In this document: piece by piece, positions 9,988-19,364 of the stretch
How positions within the stretch are numbered: the stretch's first letter is position 1
How the letters are laid out: each line of letters begins with the position of its first letter
From: Rappaport israeli
GTDB taxonomy: Bacteria; Pseudomonadota; Gammaproteobacteria; Cardiobacteriales; Cardiobacteriaceae
Reading direction: 5' to 3'
NCBI RefSeq assembly: GCF_001888055.1
Contig: NZ_LXHZ01000016.1
Location: 1-64,000 of the forward strand
DNA length: 64,000 nt
Translations under genes and position numbers: made by a program
The notes under the pieces: generated by a model
What the model was told of the DNA's origin: nothing
The model's database searches: none
The model's input: only the letters and a program-made list of their open reading frames with translations

Positions 9988-10791
9988 TTAATCAAGTTGG
10001 TCGTCTAGGTCGTTATTGCTTGTAGTAGCTACGGGAGCGCCTAGGCTTTGTTTGTGATATTTGGGGTGCATTTGAATGTAGAAATAAGCAAGTGCTACGC
10101 CTAATACCCCTAGAGCAACGAGGTTGAAGTTGGTAAATGCGGCGACGACAAAACCTACAAAGAAGAACATCATTAAATGCCGAGCGCGCATCATGTTAAT
10201 AACCATGGCGTAACCTACGACAACAATCATGCCTCCTGCAACATTTAATCCGCCTGTAACAACATCAGGAATGCTGTCTAAGAGTTGGCGCACAGTGTCT
10301 GTGCCAACAGTATAAGCAACGATTACTGCTGGGATGGCAATACGCATGGCTTGTAAAATTAGGGCGCTTAAATGTAAGAAGGTGATGCTGGAGAGGTTTC
10401 CACTGCTAACGGCTTTATCTGCGGCATGTTGAAAACCGATGGTTAGAGTACGAACAAGAATGGTTAACACTTGTCCAGCAGCGGCTAAAGGAATAGCAAG
10501 CGCGATGCCTGAACTAATATCTTGTCCACCAGCAATCACTAAGATTGTTGAGATGATTGAGGCAAGTGCGGCATCTGGTGCAAGGGCTGCGCCGATGTTC
10601 ATCCAGCCTAGGGCAATCATTTCTAATAAGCCACCAACCATGATGCCTGTGGTCATATCGCCTAAAACCAATCCTGTGAGGGTACAGGCAATGAGTGGGC
10701 GGTGGGTTTGACCTTCATCCAGAATCGAGCCTGCGCCAACAATTGAGCCGACAATGAAGATTAAAAATAGTTGTATGATTGATAATTCCAT
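9988..10791 (-). CDS. manY: PTS mannose-family IIC component
   Basis: Multi-spanning membrane subunit that binds the sugar in the mannose PTS. 267 residues, intact; family features EGQTHRPLIACTLTGLVLGD near the N-terminus and PLAAAGQVLTILVRT in the middle. Sits between manX and manZ with 15 and 10 base gaps, so clearly one operon. A hydrophilic tail (ATTSNNDLDDQLD) closes the protein. Confidence 0.95.
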   Translation of the reverse strand: MELSIIQLFLIFIVGSIVGAGSILDEGQTHRPLIACTLTGLVLGDMTTGIMVGGLLEMIALGWMNIGAALAPDAALASIISTILVIAGGQDISSGIALAIPLAAAGQVLTILVRTLTIGFQHAADKAVSSGNLSSITFLHLSALILQAMRIAIPAVIVAYTVGTDTVRQLLDSIPDVVTGGLNVAGGMIVVVGYAMVINMMRARHLMMFFFVGFVVAAFTNFNLVALGVLGVALAYFYIQMHPKYHKQSLGAPVATTSNNDLDDQLD

Positions 10792-10806
10792 TTTTATACT
10801 CCTTTT

Positions 10807-11859
10807 TTATTTATAATATTTATCAGCGATAAGCTGAAGAACTGGGACTTTGCGGTCAGAGGCGACTTTGCGAACTTCAAGTTCTATTCCGTGTTTGTCA
10901 AGTTCTTTAAAGGCTTCTATGTCTTTGTCGTTGACAGATACGGAAGTATCTAGCATTGTGCGCCCTTCTCTATAGGCCATACCGCCGATATTGATAGACT
11001 GAATCGGTACGCCACGGCGTACGAGTTCGAGTGCATCACTTGGATTGGTAAAAAGTAGCATGACTCTATCGTTGGCATACTGTGGGTTATTATAAACGCG
11101 CATCATTTTATCAATGCCGACAACGTGGGCGCTTACACCAGAGGGAACAGCTTGTTTGAGCATGGTAGTGCGGGCGGTGTCTTTAACGACGTCATCATTG
11201 ACGATGATAATGCGGTTAACGCCTGTTTCTTTTGTCCAGCGGGTAGCAACTTGTCCGTGGATGAGGCGGTCGTCAATACGCCAAAGTCCAAAGCTCATAT
11301 GTGGACCTTCTTTGACTTTTTCTGAGGCTTCTTGACGTAATTTGGCAATGTCTGCACTGACGGCGGGGGCGCTATCTTGCTCAGAGGATTGTGCAGGAGT
11401 TGAATGCGCTGGTTGTGCAGGCGCTACTTGTGCATTGCTTTGCTTTTCTGGTGTGCTTTGTAGCGCTGTTTTAAGTGCTTTGATGCCGTCTTTTCCTTCG
11501 TTGATGGCTAGTTGAACTAGGGCGCTGAGGTCGTCTTGGTCATCGCGTTCAAGTAGTAATGAAACAAGCATGGGAACGTTGACGCCAGTGATGACTTCGG
11601 TTTTGTCTTGTGCGTTTGCAACGGTATTGGCGGCGTTAAAGGGTGTGCCACCCCATAAATCTACGACGATGAGCAAGCCACGTTCAAGATTTAACTTCTG
11701 GGTGGCTTGGCGCATTTTTTCTGCTAGGGTTTCGCCATTTTCTCCCGGCATAAAGTCGAGGCAATGGACGTTGTCTTGTTTGCCAATAATCATTTCGGCG
11801 GTGGTTAGTAGTGCTTGGGCTGCGTTGCCGTGTGTTACGATTAAAACTGCAATACTCAT
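10807..11859 (-). CDS. manX: PTS mannose-family IIAB component
   Basis: Cytoplasmic phosphocarrier fusion. The N-terminal IIA domain carries the phosphorylated histidine in IVTHGNAA (residue about 10) and VDLWGGTPFNAA; an Ala/Pro/Gln-rich linker (residues about 135-180) leads to the IIB domain with RIDDRLIHGQVATRW, whose His is the second phosphosite. Start chosen at 11859 (MSIAVLIV) because AAGGAG is 6 bases before it. No sugar-specific regulator is adjacent; upstream at 11900-11960 a TATGAT hexamer could be the -10 element. Confidence 0.95.
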   Translation of the reverse strand: MSIAVLIVTHGNAAQALLTTAEMIIGKQDNVHCLDFMPGENGETLAEKMRQATQKLNLERGLLIVVDLWGGTPFNAANTVANAQDKTEVITGVNVPMLVSLLLERDDQDDLSALVQLAINEGKDGIKALKTALQSTPEKQSNAQVAPAQPAHSTPAQSSEQDSAPAVSADIAKLRQEASEKVKEGPHMSFGLWRIDDRLIHGQVATRWTKETGVNRIIIVNDDVVKDTARTTMLKQAVPSGVSAHVVGIDKMMRVYNNPQYANDRVMLLFTNPSDALELVRRGVPIQSINIGGMAYREGRTMLDTSVSVNDKDIEAFKELDKHGIELEVRKVASDRKVPVLQLIADKYYK

Positions 11860-11964
11860 GGTTCTCCTTGTGTTTTTGTTGGTATTCATGGCGTGTTGCG
11901 CTTCTAAAAAGCGCGCTCATCATACGCTGTTTGGCGTTAAAAACCTAACAGATATTTTATTATT

Positions 11965-13003
11965 TTATGAAGGCGTTAGCGATAATCGGCGTTGTTGTTT
12001 GGCGCTTTCAATGGCAAGGGTTAAAACGCGCATGACGTTTAGGGCTTCTTCTGGGGGAATGAGTAGGGGTTGTTGTGCGTTGATAGCGGCGGCGAGGTTT
12101 TGGTAGTAGCTTAAAAATTGTCCGCGTTCGCTTGGGATAATGTGGGCTTGTCCGTCTTCGGTGTAGAGGTGTCCGTAGTGTTCGGGGGGTTCGTGTCCAA
12201 ACTGGGGATGATGGGGGGAGAGTCCGTCTTTGAGTTGGGTTTCTTGTGGGTCGAGATGGTGTTTTTGATAGTGGGCATGTGCGCCTTCTATATGAAAGCG
12301 TAGGGTGGGGGCGATGTGGTAGGGGGGAGGTGTGCAGGAGAATGTGGCGGTTTGGATAGTGGAGTTGCACGTGGGCGTAGTCGGTGATTGGGCTGTTAGG
12401 ACGTAGGGCATAAAAGCTGGCGTCTACAGCTTCAGGGAGTCCAAATAGGCAGAGCGCTTGGTCTATAAGATGTGGTCCTAGGTCGTACCAAATACCGCCG
12501 CCTGTTTGATTTTGTTCGCGCCAACGTGGGCGGACGTGGGGGCGGTGGCGATTCCAATGGGATTGAAAGCTGTAGATTTCCTCAAAAACATTGTCGTGGA
12601 TGAGTTTTTTTAGAGTAAGAAAATCACTGTCTAACCGTCGGTTGTGAAAAACGCTTAGTAGGCGGTTGTGATGTTGGCTAAGTTCGATGAGGTGTTGGGC
12701 TTCTTCGAGGGTGAGGGTCATGGGTTTTTCAATAACGATGTGTTTGTCTGCTTTGAGGCAGAGTTTGCTTAGGGGGTAATGATGGTGATTGGGGGTGGTG
12801 TTGATGACGAGGTGGGCGTTGCTATGGGTGAGCATTTGTTCAACGCTGGGGTAGCGTTTGGCGTGGGGATGGGCGCTGAGGTTGAGGTTGGTTTGGCTGC
12901 TGACGATGGCTGTTAGGCGGTATTGCTCAGGTAGTGCGGTGATAAGGGGGAGGTGGAAGGTTTGAGCGGACATGCCGTATCCGATAATGGCGACGTTTAT
13001 CAT
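11965..13003 (-). CDS. Gfo/Idh/MocA-family NAD(P)-dependent oxidoreductase
   Basis: Rossmann-fold dehydrogenase of the YdgJ-like type acting on a sugar or related substrate, not identifiable further. N-terminus VAIIGYGMSAQTFHLP (GxGxxA-type nucleotide motif), VINTTPNHHHYPL, HIVIEKPMTLT (catalytic-site EKP), GGGIWYDLGPHLIDQAL. A frameshift at the C6 run 12322-12327 (one base too many) splits it; joined, HTSPYHIAPTLRFHIEG continues into DPQETQLKDGL, the conserved segment of this subgroup, to the end at 11965. About 346 residues, the usual family length. Confidence 0.87.
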
Positions 13004-13012
13004 GTGAATTCT

Positions 13013-13372
13013 CTAAGTGTTTTGAGTGAGGGTGTGGAGTATAGGGATAAGGATTTCGGGCGTTCTGGCAATTATGACTTGTGTGGGGGTGTCTAGGATA
13101 GGGCGCTGGAGAAGTTTGGGGTGTTGATGGAGGAGGGTGAGTAGTTCATGTTCGCTTGGATTTTTGGGGCAATAGGTATTGTAGTCGGGGTCGTTGGTGC
13201 GGATAAAATCTTTAAGTGAATGCTCACTGCGCGAGATGAGATTTTGTAGGGTTTCGATGCTTGGGGGATGGCTTTGGTAGTCGATGAGTTTTGGAGTGAG
13301 TTTGGCTTGTTGTAGGAGCGCTAGGGCTTGGCGCGATTTAGAACAATGGGGGTTGTAGTAAAGTTTGAGCAT
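13013..13372 (-). CDS. ArsC/YfgD-family thioredoxin-fold reductase
   Basis: 119-residue protein with the ArsC-family start YYNPHCSKSRQALALL, whose cysteine corresponds to the catalytic one of glutathione-dependent arsenate reductase, and a late RPILDTP segment. This subgroup (E. coli YfgD) is not proven to reduce arsenate. No arsenic genes are near, so an arsenic role should not be assumed. Followed by an oxidoreductase gene 9 bases downstream and preceded by orn. Confidence 0.87.
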   Translation of the reverse strand: MLKLYYNPHCSKSRQALALLQQAKLTPKLIDYQSHPPSIETLQNLISRSEHSLKDFIRTNDPDYNTYCPKNPSEHELLTLLHQHPKLLQRPILDTPTQVIIARTPEILIPILHTLTQNT

Positions 13373-13376
13373 GGCT

Positions 13377-13922
13377 TTAAATGGTTTTCGGGAGAAAGAG
13401 GTGCTGGCGGTAGTATTGGAGTTCGGCGATGGAGTCGCGGATGTCGTCTAGGGCGAGGTGGTGGCTGTTTTTTTGATAGTTGAGATGTGGATACCAGCGT
13501 TTGGCGAGTTCTTTTAAGGTGGAGACGTCGAGGTTTCGATAGTGGAAGTAGGCTTCAAGTTCTGGCATAAGGCGCGCCATAAAACGGCGGTCTTGGCAGA
13601 TGCTGTTACCGCACATGGGGGAGGCTTGTGCGGGGACGTGTTGTTTGAGAAATTCTAGGGTTTTTTGCTCAGCGCTTTGGGTGCTTTCTTGGCTTTGGCG
13701 TACGCGCTGGAGTAGTCCAGATTGTCCATGTTGGCGTTGATTCCATTCATCTAGGTTTTCTAGGATATCTGGGCTTTGATAGATGGCGAGTACGGGTCCT
13801 TCAGCGATGAGGTTGAGCTGGGCGTCGGTTACAAGGGTGGCAATTTCGATTATATGGTCGTTTGTGCTGTCTAGTCCTGTCATTTCAAGGTCTATCCAGA
13901 TGAGGTTGTGGGTATTTGACAT
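13377..13922 (-). CDS. orn: Oligoribonuclease
   Basis: 3'-5' exonuclease that degrades 2-5 nucleotide RNA and pGpG; essential in many gammaproteobacteria. DEDDh residues are visible: [11 protein letters not shown] (Asp, Glu), [11 protein letters not shown] (Asp) and HHLALDDI (His, Asp). 181 residues, intact. Co-directional with the arsC-like gene (4-base gap). Confidence 0.96.
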   Translation of the reverse strand: MSNTHNLIWIDLEMTGLDSTNDHIIEIATLVTDAQLNLIAEGPVLAIYQSPDILENLDEWNQRQHGQSGLLQRVRQSQESTQSAEQKTLEFLKQHVPAQASPMCGNSICQDRRFMARLMPELEAYFHYRNLDVSTLKELAKRWYPHLNYQKNSHHLALDDIRDSIAELQYYRQHLFLPKTI

Positions 13923-13936
13923 GGTGAATATGCTGG

Positions 13937-14308
13937 TTAGAGGGTGGCGGTGGGGAGTCCTGTGCTGAGGTGTTTTCCTAGTCCGTTTTCAATGGTTTCG
14001 CGGATTTTTTCAACTTCTTTGCCGCGTAGTTGAATGCCTACACCTGGGGTGCGTTTGCCGATGGGTTTTTGTGGGTTAAGCCAAACAATACGTCCAGATA
14101 TGGCAAATTTTCCAAGTTCTTCAGGAAGTTGTAGAAATACGAAGACTTCTTGTTCAAGCGTATATTCTTCACTAGTGGCATAAAATAAACCACAACCTTC
14201 AATAAAGGGCATGTAGCTTTGATAGAGCGCGCGGGTGTCGTCAAAGTTTAGGCGGATGACGCCTTTTTTGAGTTTGGATTGAGCGCTGGGTTTGGCGGTA
14301 TCGCTCAT
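13937..14308 (-). CDS. pilZ: PilZ-domain protein (type IV pilus PilZ type)
   Basis: 123-residue PilZ protein of the short kind needed for type IV pilus assembly; it lacks the RxxxR c-di-GMP signature and has GRIVWLNPQ and RTPGVGIQL, as in PilZ of Pseudomonas and Xanthomonas. Located directly behind holB with ATGA overlap, the same holB-pilZ pairing seen in many gammaproteobacteria. Suggests the organism has type IV pili. Confidence 0.9.
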   Translation of the reverse strand: MSDTAKPSAQSKLKKGVIRLNFDDTRALYQSYMPFIEGCGLFYATSEEYTLEQEVFVFLQLPEELGKFAISGRIVWLNPQKPIGKRTPGVGIQLRGKEVEKIRETIENGLGKHLSTGLPTATL

Positions 14309-15247
14309 GGGGTTAGTCTCCGTGTTTTATGGGTGTTTAATAAGATGCTTTTGACGCTAAGTTGGAGGTTGAGCGCTTGATGCTCGGGGCGTCTTAGGGT
14401 GCTTAGGGTAGCATAAAGGGTGTGTAAGGTGTTGAGATTTAGTTGTTGCAATAAGGCTGTGAGGTTGGGGCTATCATGAGGGGCGGGAAGGGGGTGTTGG
14501 TAGTGAAGGCTTTGGATGATGTGTTGAATTTGTGCGCTGATGTAATCTAAAAGTAAGGTGGGGGTAGATTGTCTAGGTATTGGAGGTAGTGGGGGTGTTG
14601 TTTGGGGTTGATGAGAAATTGTAGGCAGGCGTGTAGGCTTTCTTCTAGGAGAGGTGGGGCGTCGTTGGTTAGCGCTAGGTAGGGGTTGTTGTTGTGGGTG
14701 TGTAGGCGGTTTTTTGCTTGTTCGGGGGTGAGGTAATGTTGTTGTGTGAGGTAATCCAGTGCTTGTTGATAGCTGGGATTGTCTAGGGTGAAGAGTTGGC
14801 TACGGCTTAATAGTGTGGGCAGGACGGCGCGTCGGCTGGCGGCGCTTAGGAGGAAGTGGCTGTGGGTGGGGGGTCTTCGAGGGTTTTTAAGAGGGCGTTT
14901 AGGGCGCTTGGGTGATATTGGTCAATATTGCCTAGATAAATGGCGTGGCGAGGGGCGATGAGGGGGGTGGTGTACAGTTTTTGAAGGAGATGGCGGATTT
15001 GGTCGATGCTGTTGGGTTGGTCGTAGTAGTGGCTATCGGGATGGGTGTGTTGGCTGTTGAGATGGCAGGATTGGCAGTGTCCGCAAGGGGGATTTGAATT
15101 AAGGCAGAGTTGGTAGGTTGTCCAAAGATGAGCGAGGGCATGGGCATTGTGGCGCTGGGAGTCGATGAGGATTTTACAGCCTTCTGGGGTGTGGATGAGC
15201 GATTGGTAGGTGGGATTGTTGGGGCTAATCCATGGCGGGGTGTGCAT
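14305..15247 (-). CDS. holB: DNA polymerase III delta' subunit
   Basis: Clamp-loader subunit. Zinc-binding CGHCQSCHL at residues about 55-63 and ALNALLKTLEDPP identify it. Two single-base losses break it: C6 at 14868-14873 (restoring DPPTHSHFLLSAASRRAVLPT) and C5 at 14560-14564 (restoring LPPTLLLDYISAQ). Reconstructed about 314 residues; ends with TGA overlapping the pilZ start. Start shares one base with the tmk stop (TAATG). The gene is indispensable, so the breaks are probably sequencing errors. Confidence 0.9.
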
Positions 15248-15880
15248 TATAGGAGGCTCTCGAGGTGGGGTTCGATTTGGGCGAAAACTTGTTCGATGCT
15301 GGTGTTGGCGTCGATGTAGATGGCGTCTGTGGTGCGCTGGCGGTGTTGGTAACCATGATGAACGCGTTGAAAAAATTGGGGGGGTTCTTGTTCGATACGG
15401 TCGCTAGGGCGGTTACGTTGGTTTAAGCGCTGGTAGGCAAGGGTGGGGTCTAGATGAAATAAAAAGCGTTTATCTGCTTGAAAGCTTCCCATGATGGCGG
15501 TTTCAAATTGGGCAATAAGCTGGGGGGTCGAGTTGGCGTCCGTAGCCTTGATAGGCATAGGTGGCATCATTAAAGCGGTCGCAGATAACCCATTTTCCTT
15601 GTATAAGCGCTGGCCAGATGATTTGTGTGAGGTGTTGGCGTCTGGCGGTGAGTAGTAAAAGGAGTTCGGCTAGAGGGTCGATGGGGGTGGTTTGGGTGAG
15701 TAGGAGGGTGCGTAGTTGTTCGCCTAAGGGGCTGCCGCCTGGCTCTCGAGTGAGGAGGTAGGGGAGGTGGTGCTGTTTTAGCCACTGCTCAATCTGATGA
15801 ATTTGGGTGGATTTTCCTGTGCCTTCGCTACCGTCTAGGGTGATGAAGCGTCCGCTGTAGTGTTTGGGTGGGGTGTTCAT
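15247..15880 (-). CDS. tmk: Thymidylate kinase
   Basis: Phosphorylates dTMP to dTDP. P-loop LDGSEGTGKSTQ, DR(F) motif CDRFNDATYAYQGYGR and lid region RNRPSDRIEQE are present. Broken at a C6 run 15522-15527 (one base too many): removing it joins QLDP to QLIAQFETAIMG. About 210 residues as usual. Overlaps mltG upstream (ATGA) and holB downstream, so translationally coupled. Indispensable gene; the frameshift is unlikely to be real. Confidence 0.92.
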
Positions 15881-16911
15881 GGTTGGGTGCGCTGTTGTTG
15901 GCGATAGTGGGCGACGGCTTTTTGGTGTTCTTTGTAGGTGCGGGAGAAGGTGTGTCCGCCTTCGCCATTGGCAACAAAATATAAGCTGTCGCTGTCATCA
16001 GGATGTAGCGCGGCGTGTAGGGATGCTTTGCTTGGTAAGGCGATGGGAGTAGGCGGAAGTCCATGACGGGTATAGGTGTTATAAGGGGTATCGGTGGTGA
16101 GCTGGGTTTTGGTTAGGCTGCCTGTATAGTCTTGGGCACCATAGATAACGCTGGGGTCGGTTTGTAGGCGCATGTTTTTTTGTAGGCGACGGATAAATAC
16201 GCCTGCAATTTGTGTTCGTTCGCTGGCAAGGGCGGTTTCTTTTTCGATAAGAGAGGCGAGGATTAGGGCGTCATAAGAAGTATTGAGCGGGAGGTTGTCG
16301 GCTTTGTGTTGCCAAGCATCCTTTAGCGCGGTTTGCATGGCTGTGTGCATGCGTTTTAAGAGGTCAATATCACGGTCGTTAATGGAAAAATGATAGGTAT
16401 CGGGTAAAAACCAACCTTCTAATGCGCCATCAATATTAAGGCTGTTGGCGATGGTTTGGTTTGGGTTTTGCTCTTGAATAAGGGTGTGCTGAATGTAGGG
16501 GTGGGCATTGATGGTCTCAAGCATTTGGGCGAAGGTGTGCCCTTCAATGATGGTGAGAGTGTTTACAATAACATCACCCTGAGTCATTTTATCTAGCAAA
16601 TCAAGTGGGGTAATTTGGGGGTCGAGGCTATAATCGCCTGCTTGAATTTTTGGGGCAAGATGATTGAGTTTGGCGTAAAGCAATATAGGCCATTGGTTAG
16701 AAATCTGTCCATGTTGTTGGAGGCGTTGGGTAATGTGGCGTAGGGTATCCCCACGTTTAACGCTTAAGATATTTTCTAAAGGTGAGCTGTTTTTTTGGTG
16801 TGTGATGGGGGTGTTTAGAGTTTGTTGATATTGCCAATAGGCAAGCGCGCCTACAAGAGTAGCGCTTATGAGAATAAATAAAAACAAACGTAAAACTATG
16901 CGACCAAGCAT
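15877..16911 (-). CDS. mltG: Endolytic murein transglycosylase MltG (YceG)
   Basis: Inner-membrane enzyme that cleaves nascent glycan strands. One N-terminal transmembrane helix (residues about 7-27), a LysM-like segment (VKRGDTLRHITQRL), the LPDTYHF motif and the catalytic Glu in ASLIEKET. 344 residues, intact, close to E. coli MltG (340). Lies between fabF and tmk, the usual gammaproteobacterial arrangement. Confidence 0.94.
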   Translation of the reverse strand: MLGRIVLRLFLFILISATLVGALAYWQYQQTLNTPITHQKNSSPLENILSVKRGDTLRHITQRLQQHGQISNQWPILLYAKLNHLAPKIQAGDYSLDPQITPLDLLDKMTQGDVIVNTLTIIEGHTFAQMLETINAHPYIQHTLIQEQNPNQTIANSLNIDGALEGWFLPDTYHFSINDRDIDLLKRMHTAMQTALKDAWQHKADNLPLNTSYDALILASLIEKETALASERTQIAGVFIRRLQKNMRLQTDPSVIYGAQDYTGSLTKTQLTTDTPYNTYTRHGLPPTPIALPSKASLHAALHPDDSDSLYFVANGEGGHTFSRTYKEHQKAVAHYRQQQRTQP

Positions 16912-16968
16912 AACACTTCCTTTTGGACAATTAATCGGCGCATACGATGGGGTAAATGCTATGGCGTG

Positions 16969-18228
16969 CTATATTTTTTTGAAAATAAGGCTACCATTGG
17001 TGCCACCAAAACCGAAAGAGTTTGATAGGGCAATATTAATAGATTTTTCTTGCGCGATATTAGGAACAAAATTTAAATTAAATTCGTTATCGGGATTGTC
17101 GTGATTAATGGTTGGTGGGGCAATGCCATCACGTAAAGCGAGTAAGGTGAAGATGGCTTCTAAACCACCAGCTGCTCCTAAAGCGTGTCCTGTCATGGAT
17201 TTGGTACTACTGACGGCAAGATTTTTATGATTTGTAAAGGTTTGTTGTAAGGCTCTGGCCTCTGCGCTATCCCCTGCTGGAGTGGAGGTGCCGTGGGCAT
17301 TGATGTAATCAACTTCTTCGGGATTAATACCAGCGTCTTTAAGCGCATTTTTCATGCAACGTGCTGCGCCTGTGCCATTTTCTAGTGGTGCGGTCATGTG
17401 ATAGGCATCAGCACTCATGCCAATACCAATAATTTCGCCATAGATTTTGGCATTGCGTGCTTTGGCATGTGCTAGGGTTTCTAATACAACAACCCCTGCG
17501 CCATCAGCAAGCACAAAGCCATCACGGTCTTTATCCCAAGGGCGAGAAGCCGCTTCGGGGTTATCATTACGCGTTGAGAGTGCTTTGGCTGCGGCAAATC
17601 CTGCAATTCCCATAGGATTACCTGCCATTTCCGCGCCACCTGCAATCATGACATCACAATCGCCCATTTGAATCATGCGCGTGGCTTGTGCGATAGAATG
17701 CGTAGCGCTAGCGCAGGCAGTGGTGGTGGCAAGGTTAGGGCCTTGCAGACCGTAGCGAATGGATAAGTTACCAGAAATCATATTGATGATATTTTTTGGC
17801 ACATAAAAAGGAGAAACGCGCTTTGCGCCTTTTTCCAGAAAATCTTTATAGCCTTCTAGCATGCCGGGTAAGCCGCCAATGCCTGAGCCGATAATAACCC
17901 CTGTGCGCTCGGCTAGTGGACTATCTTGGCTAAAATCCAACCCACTGTCAGTAATCGCATCGATTGCAGCAGCGATGCCGTAATGGATAAATAAATCCAT
18001 TTTGCGTGCTTCTTTTGGATTGAAATAGTTGTTTAATTCAAATCCTTGAACGCTACCACGAAATTTTACCGGCAAATCACTTACATCGTAATCTTGAATG
18101 GGGGTGATGCCACTACGTCCATTGATAACATTGTCCCATGCTTGGCTAATACTTGAACCAACAGGACTGACAATACCCATTCCCGTAACGACAATACGGG
18201 GAAATTCTTTAAGCTGAGTTGTTTGCAT
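16969..18228 (-). CDS. fabF: Beta-ketoacyl-ACP synthase II
   Basis: Elongates acyl-ACP with malonyl-ACP. Catalytic Cys in TTACASATHSIAQA, and histidines in INAHGTSTPAGD and MTGHALGAAGG. Start at 18228 (MQTTQLKEFPRIVVTGMG); a longer frame would begin inside the terminator hairpin upstream. About 419 residues. It lies behind acpP but beyond a terminator, so it is likely made at lower level than ACP. No clear Shine-Dalgarno sequence. Confidence 0.95.
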   Translation of the reverse strand: MQTTQLKEFPRIVVTGMGIVSPVGSSISQAWDNVINGRSGITPIQDYDVSDLPVKFRGSVQGFELNNYFNPKEARKMDLFIHYGIAAAIDAITDSGLDFSQDSPLAERTGVIIGSGIGGLPGMLEGYKDFLEKGAKRVSPFYVPKNIINMISGNLSIRYGLQGPNLATTTACASATHSIAQATRMIQMGDCDVMIAGGAEMAGNPMGIAGFAAAKALSTRNDNPEAASRPWDKDRDGFVLADGAGVVVLETLAHAKARNAKIYGEIIGIGMSADAYHMTAPLENGTGAARCMKNALKDAGINPEEVDYINAHGTSTPAGDSAEARALQQTFTNHKNLAVSSTKSMTGHALGAAGGLEAIFTLLALRDGIAPPTINHDNPDNEFNLNFVPNIAQEKSINIALSNSFGFGGTNGSLIFKKI

Positions 18229-18249
18229 GATACTAGGCTTTAGGTAATA

Positions 18250-18280
18250 AAAAGCCACAGCAATTTTTACTGTGGCTTTT
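18250..18280 (-). terminator. Terminator between acpP and fabF
   Basis: Stem AAAAGCCACAG / CTGTGGCTTTT with T-run on the minus strand. Placed after acpP it would yield abundant short acpP transcripts with partial readthrough to fabF. Confidence 0.88.
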
Positions 18281-18291
18281 GGGGATTAGTG

Positions 18292-18528
18292 TTAAGCGTT
18301 AGCGTTGACGTAATCAATAGCTGATTGCACCGTAGTGATTTTTTCAGCGTCTTCGTCAGGAATTTCGCAGTCAAATTCTTTTTCTAAAGACATAACAAGC
18401 TCAACTAAATCAAGTGAATCAGCACCGAGGTCATCTATAAAATGCGCTTCGGGGATAACTTGTGCTTCGTCAACGCTTAATTGTTCAGCGATTACTTTAA
18501 CAACACGTTGTTCAATTGAATTACTCAT
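18292..18528 (-). CDS. acpP: Acyl carrier protein
   Basis: 78-residue acidic ACP; phosphopantetheine attaches to the Ser in [13 protein letters not shown]-terminus [17 protein letters not shown]. Isolated between two hairpins in the fab operon. AAGGA lies 11 bases before the ATG. Confidence 0.97.
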   Translation of the reverse strand: MSNSIEQRVVKVIAEQLSVDEAQVIPEAHFIDDLGADSLDLVELVMSLEKEFDCEIPDEDAEKITTVQSAIDYVNANA

Positions 18529-18577
18529 GGTTTTAAATTTCCTTAGTTAGGTTTAAAAAAGTGATTGTAAAAGGTTT

Positions 18578-18611
18578 ATGCGTTAAATACCAGTGCAAAG
18601 TATTAACGCAT
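18578..18611. repeat. Inverted repeat in the fabG-acpP gap
   Basis: ATGCGTTAAATAC pairs with GTATTAACGCAT (one bulge) around a loop of about 9 bases, immediately after the fabG stop. It has only a weak T-rich tail in the transcript direction (minus), so it may be a processing or stabilising stem-loop for acpP mRNA rather than a full terminator. Confidence 0.6.
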
Positions 18612-18614
18612 GGT

Positions 18615-19364
18615 TTAAAACATGCTCATGCCACCATTAACATGTAGGGTTTCGCCAGTGATGTAGCGCGCTTGGGCAAGAAAGACAACTGCTTGGGCAA
18701 TATCTTCTGGTTTACCTAAGCTTTGCATGGGAATTTGTTCTAAAAAAGATTTTTTTTGCGCTTCAGGAAGATTGTCAGTCATATCAGTATCAATAAAACC
18801 AGGGGCAACGACGTTTACACTAATTCCGCGTGAGCCTACTTCGCGCGCCAAAGATTTAGAAAAGCCAATCAGACCTGCTTTGGCAGCAGAATAGTTGGTT
18901 TGACCAGCGTTTCCTGTTAATCCAACAATAGAGGCGATATTGATAATGCGCCCATAACGTGCTTTCATCATATCGCGAATCGCTGTTTTGCAAAGATGAA
19001 AAATACTTGTTAAGTTGGTTTGGATGACGTTATCCCATTGCTCAGACTTCATACGCATGAGCAAATTGTCTTCGGTAATGCCCGCGTTATTGACTAAAAT
19101 GCTCACCGCCCCATAGGTTTGTTTAATGGTATCTAAAACTTGTTCAATGGCTTGAGTGTCAGTAACATTTAGCACCATGCCACTGCCTTTGTAGTTCTGT
19201 TCACTTAAGTAATGACTAATATTTTTAGCCCCCTGTTCGCTAGTTGCCGTGCCAATTACGGTAGCGCCTTGCTCGGCAAAGGCAGTTAAAATGGCTTTAC
19301 CAATGCCACGGCTTGCGCCAGTAACTAAAACGATTTGTGTGGCTAGAGTATCCTCTTGGTTCAT
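18615..19364 (-). CDS. fabG: 3-oxoacyl-ACP reductase
   Basis: NADPH-dependent short-chain dehydrogenase of fatty acid elongation. VLVTGASRGIGKA nucleotide motif, VNNAG, and the catalytic YSAAK. 249 residues, intact. GGAGAGAAC precedes the ATG; its start overlaps the end of fabD by 4 bases. Confidence 0.96.
   Translation of the reverse strand: MNQEDTLATQIVLVTGASRGIGKAILTAFAEQGATVIGTATSEQGAKNISHYLSEQNYKGSGMVLNVTDTQAIEQVLDTIKQTYGAVSILVNNAGITEDNLLMRMKSEQWDNVIQTNLTSIFHLCKTAIRDMMKARYGRIINIASIVGLTGNAGQTNYSAAKAGLIGFSKSLAREVGSRGISVNVVAPGFIDTDMTDNLPEAQKKSFLEQIPMQSLGKPEDIAQAVVFLAQARYITGETLHVNGGMSMF

Noticed and set aside
13013-13372. Arsenate resistance
   Set aside because: ArsC-family fold only; no arsenic transporter or ArsR gene in the window, and this subgroup (YfgD-like) has no proven arsenate activity.
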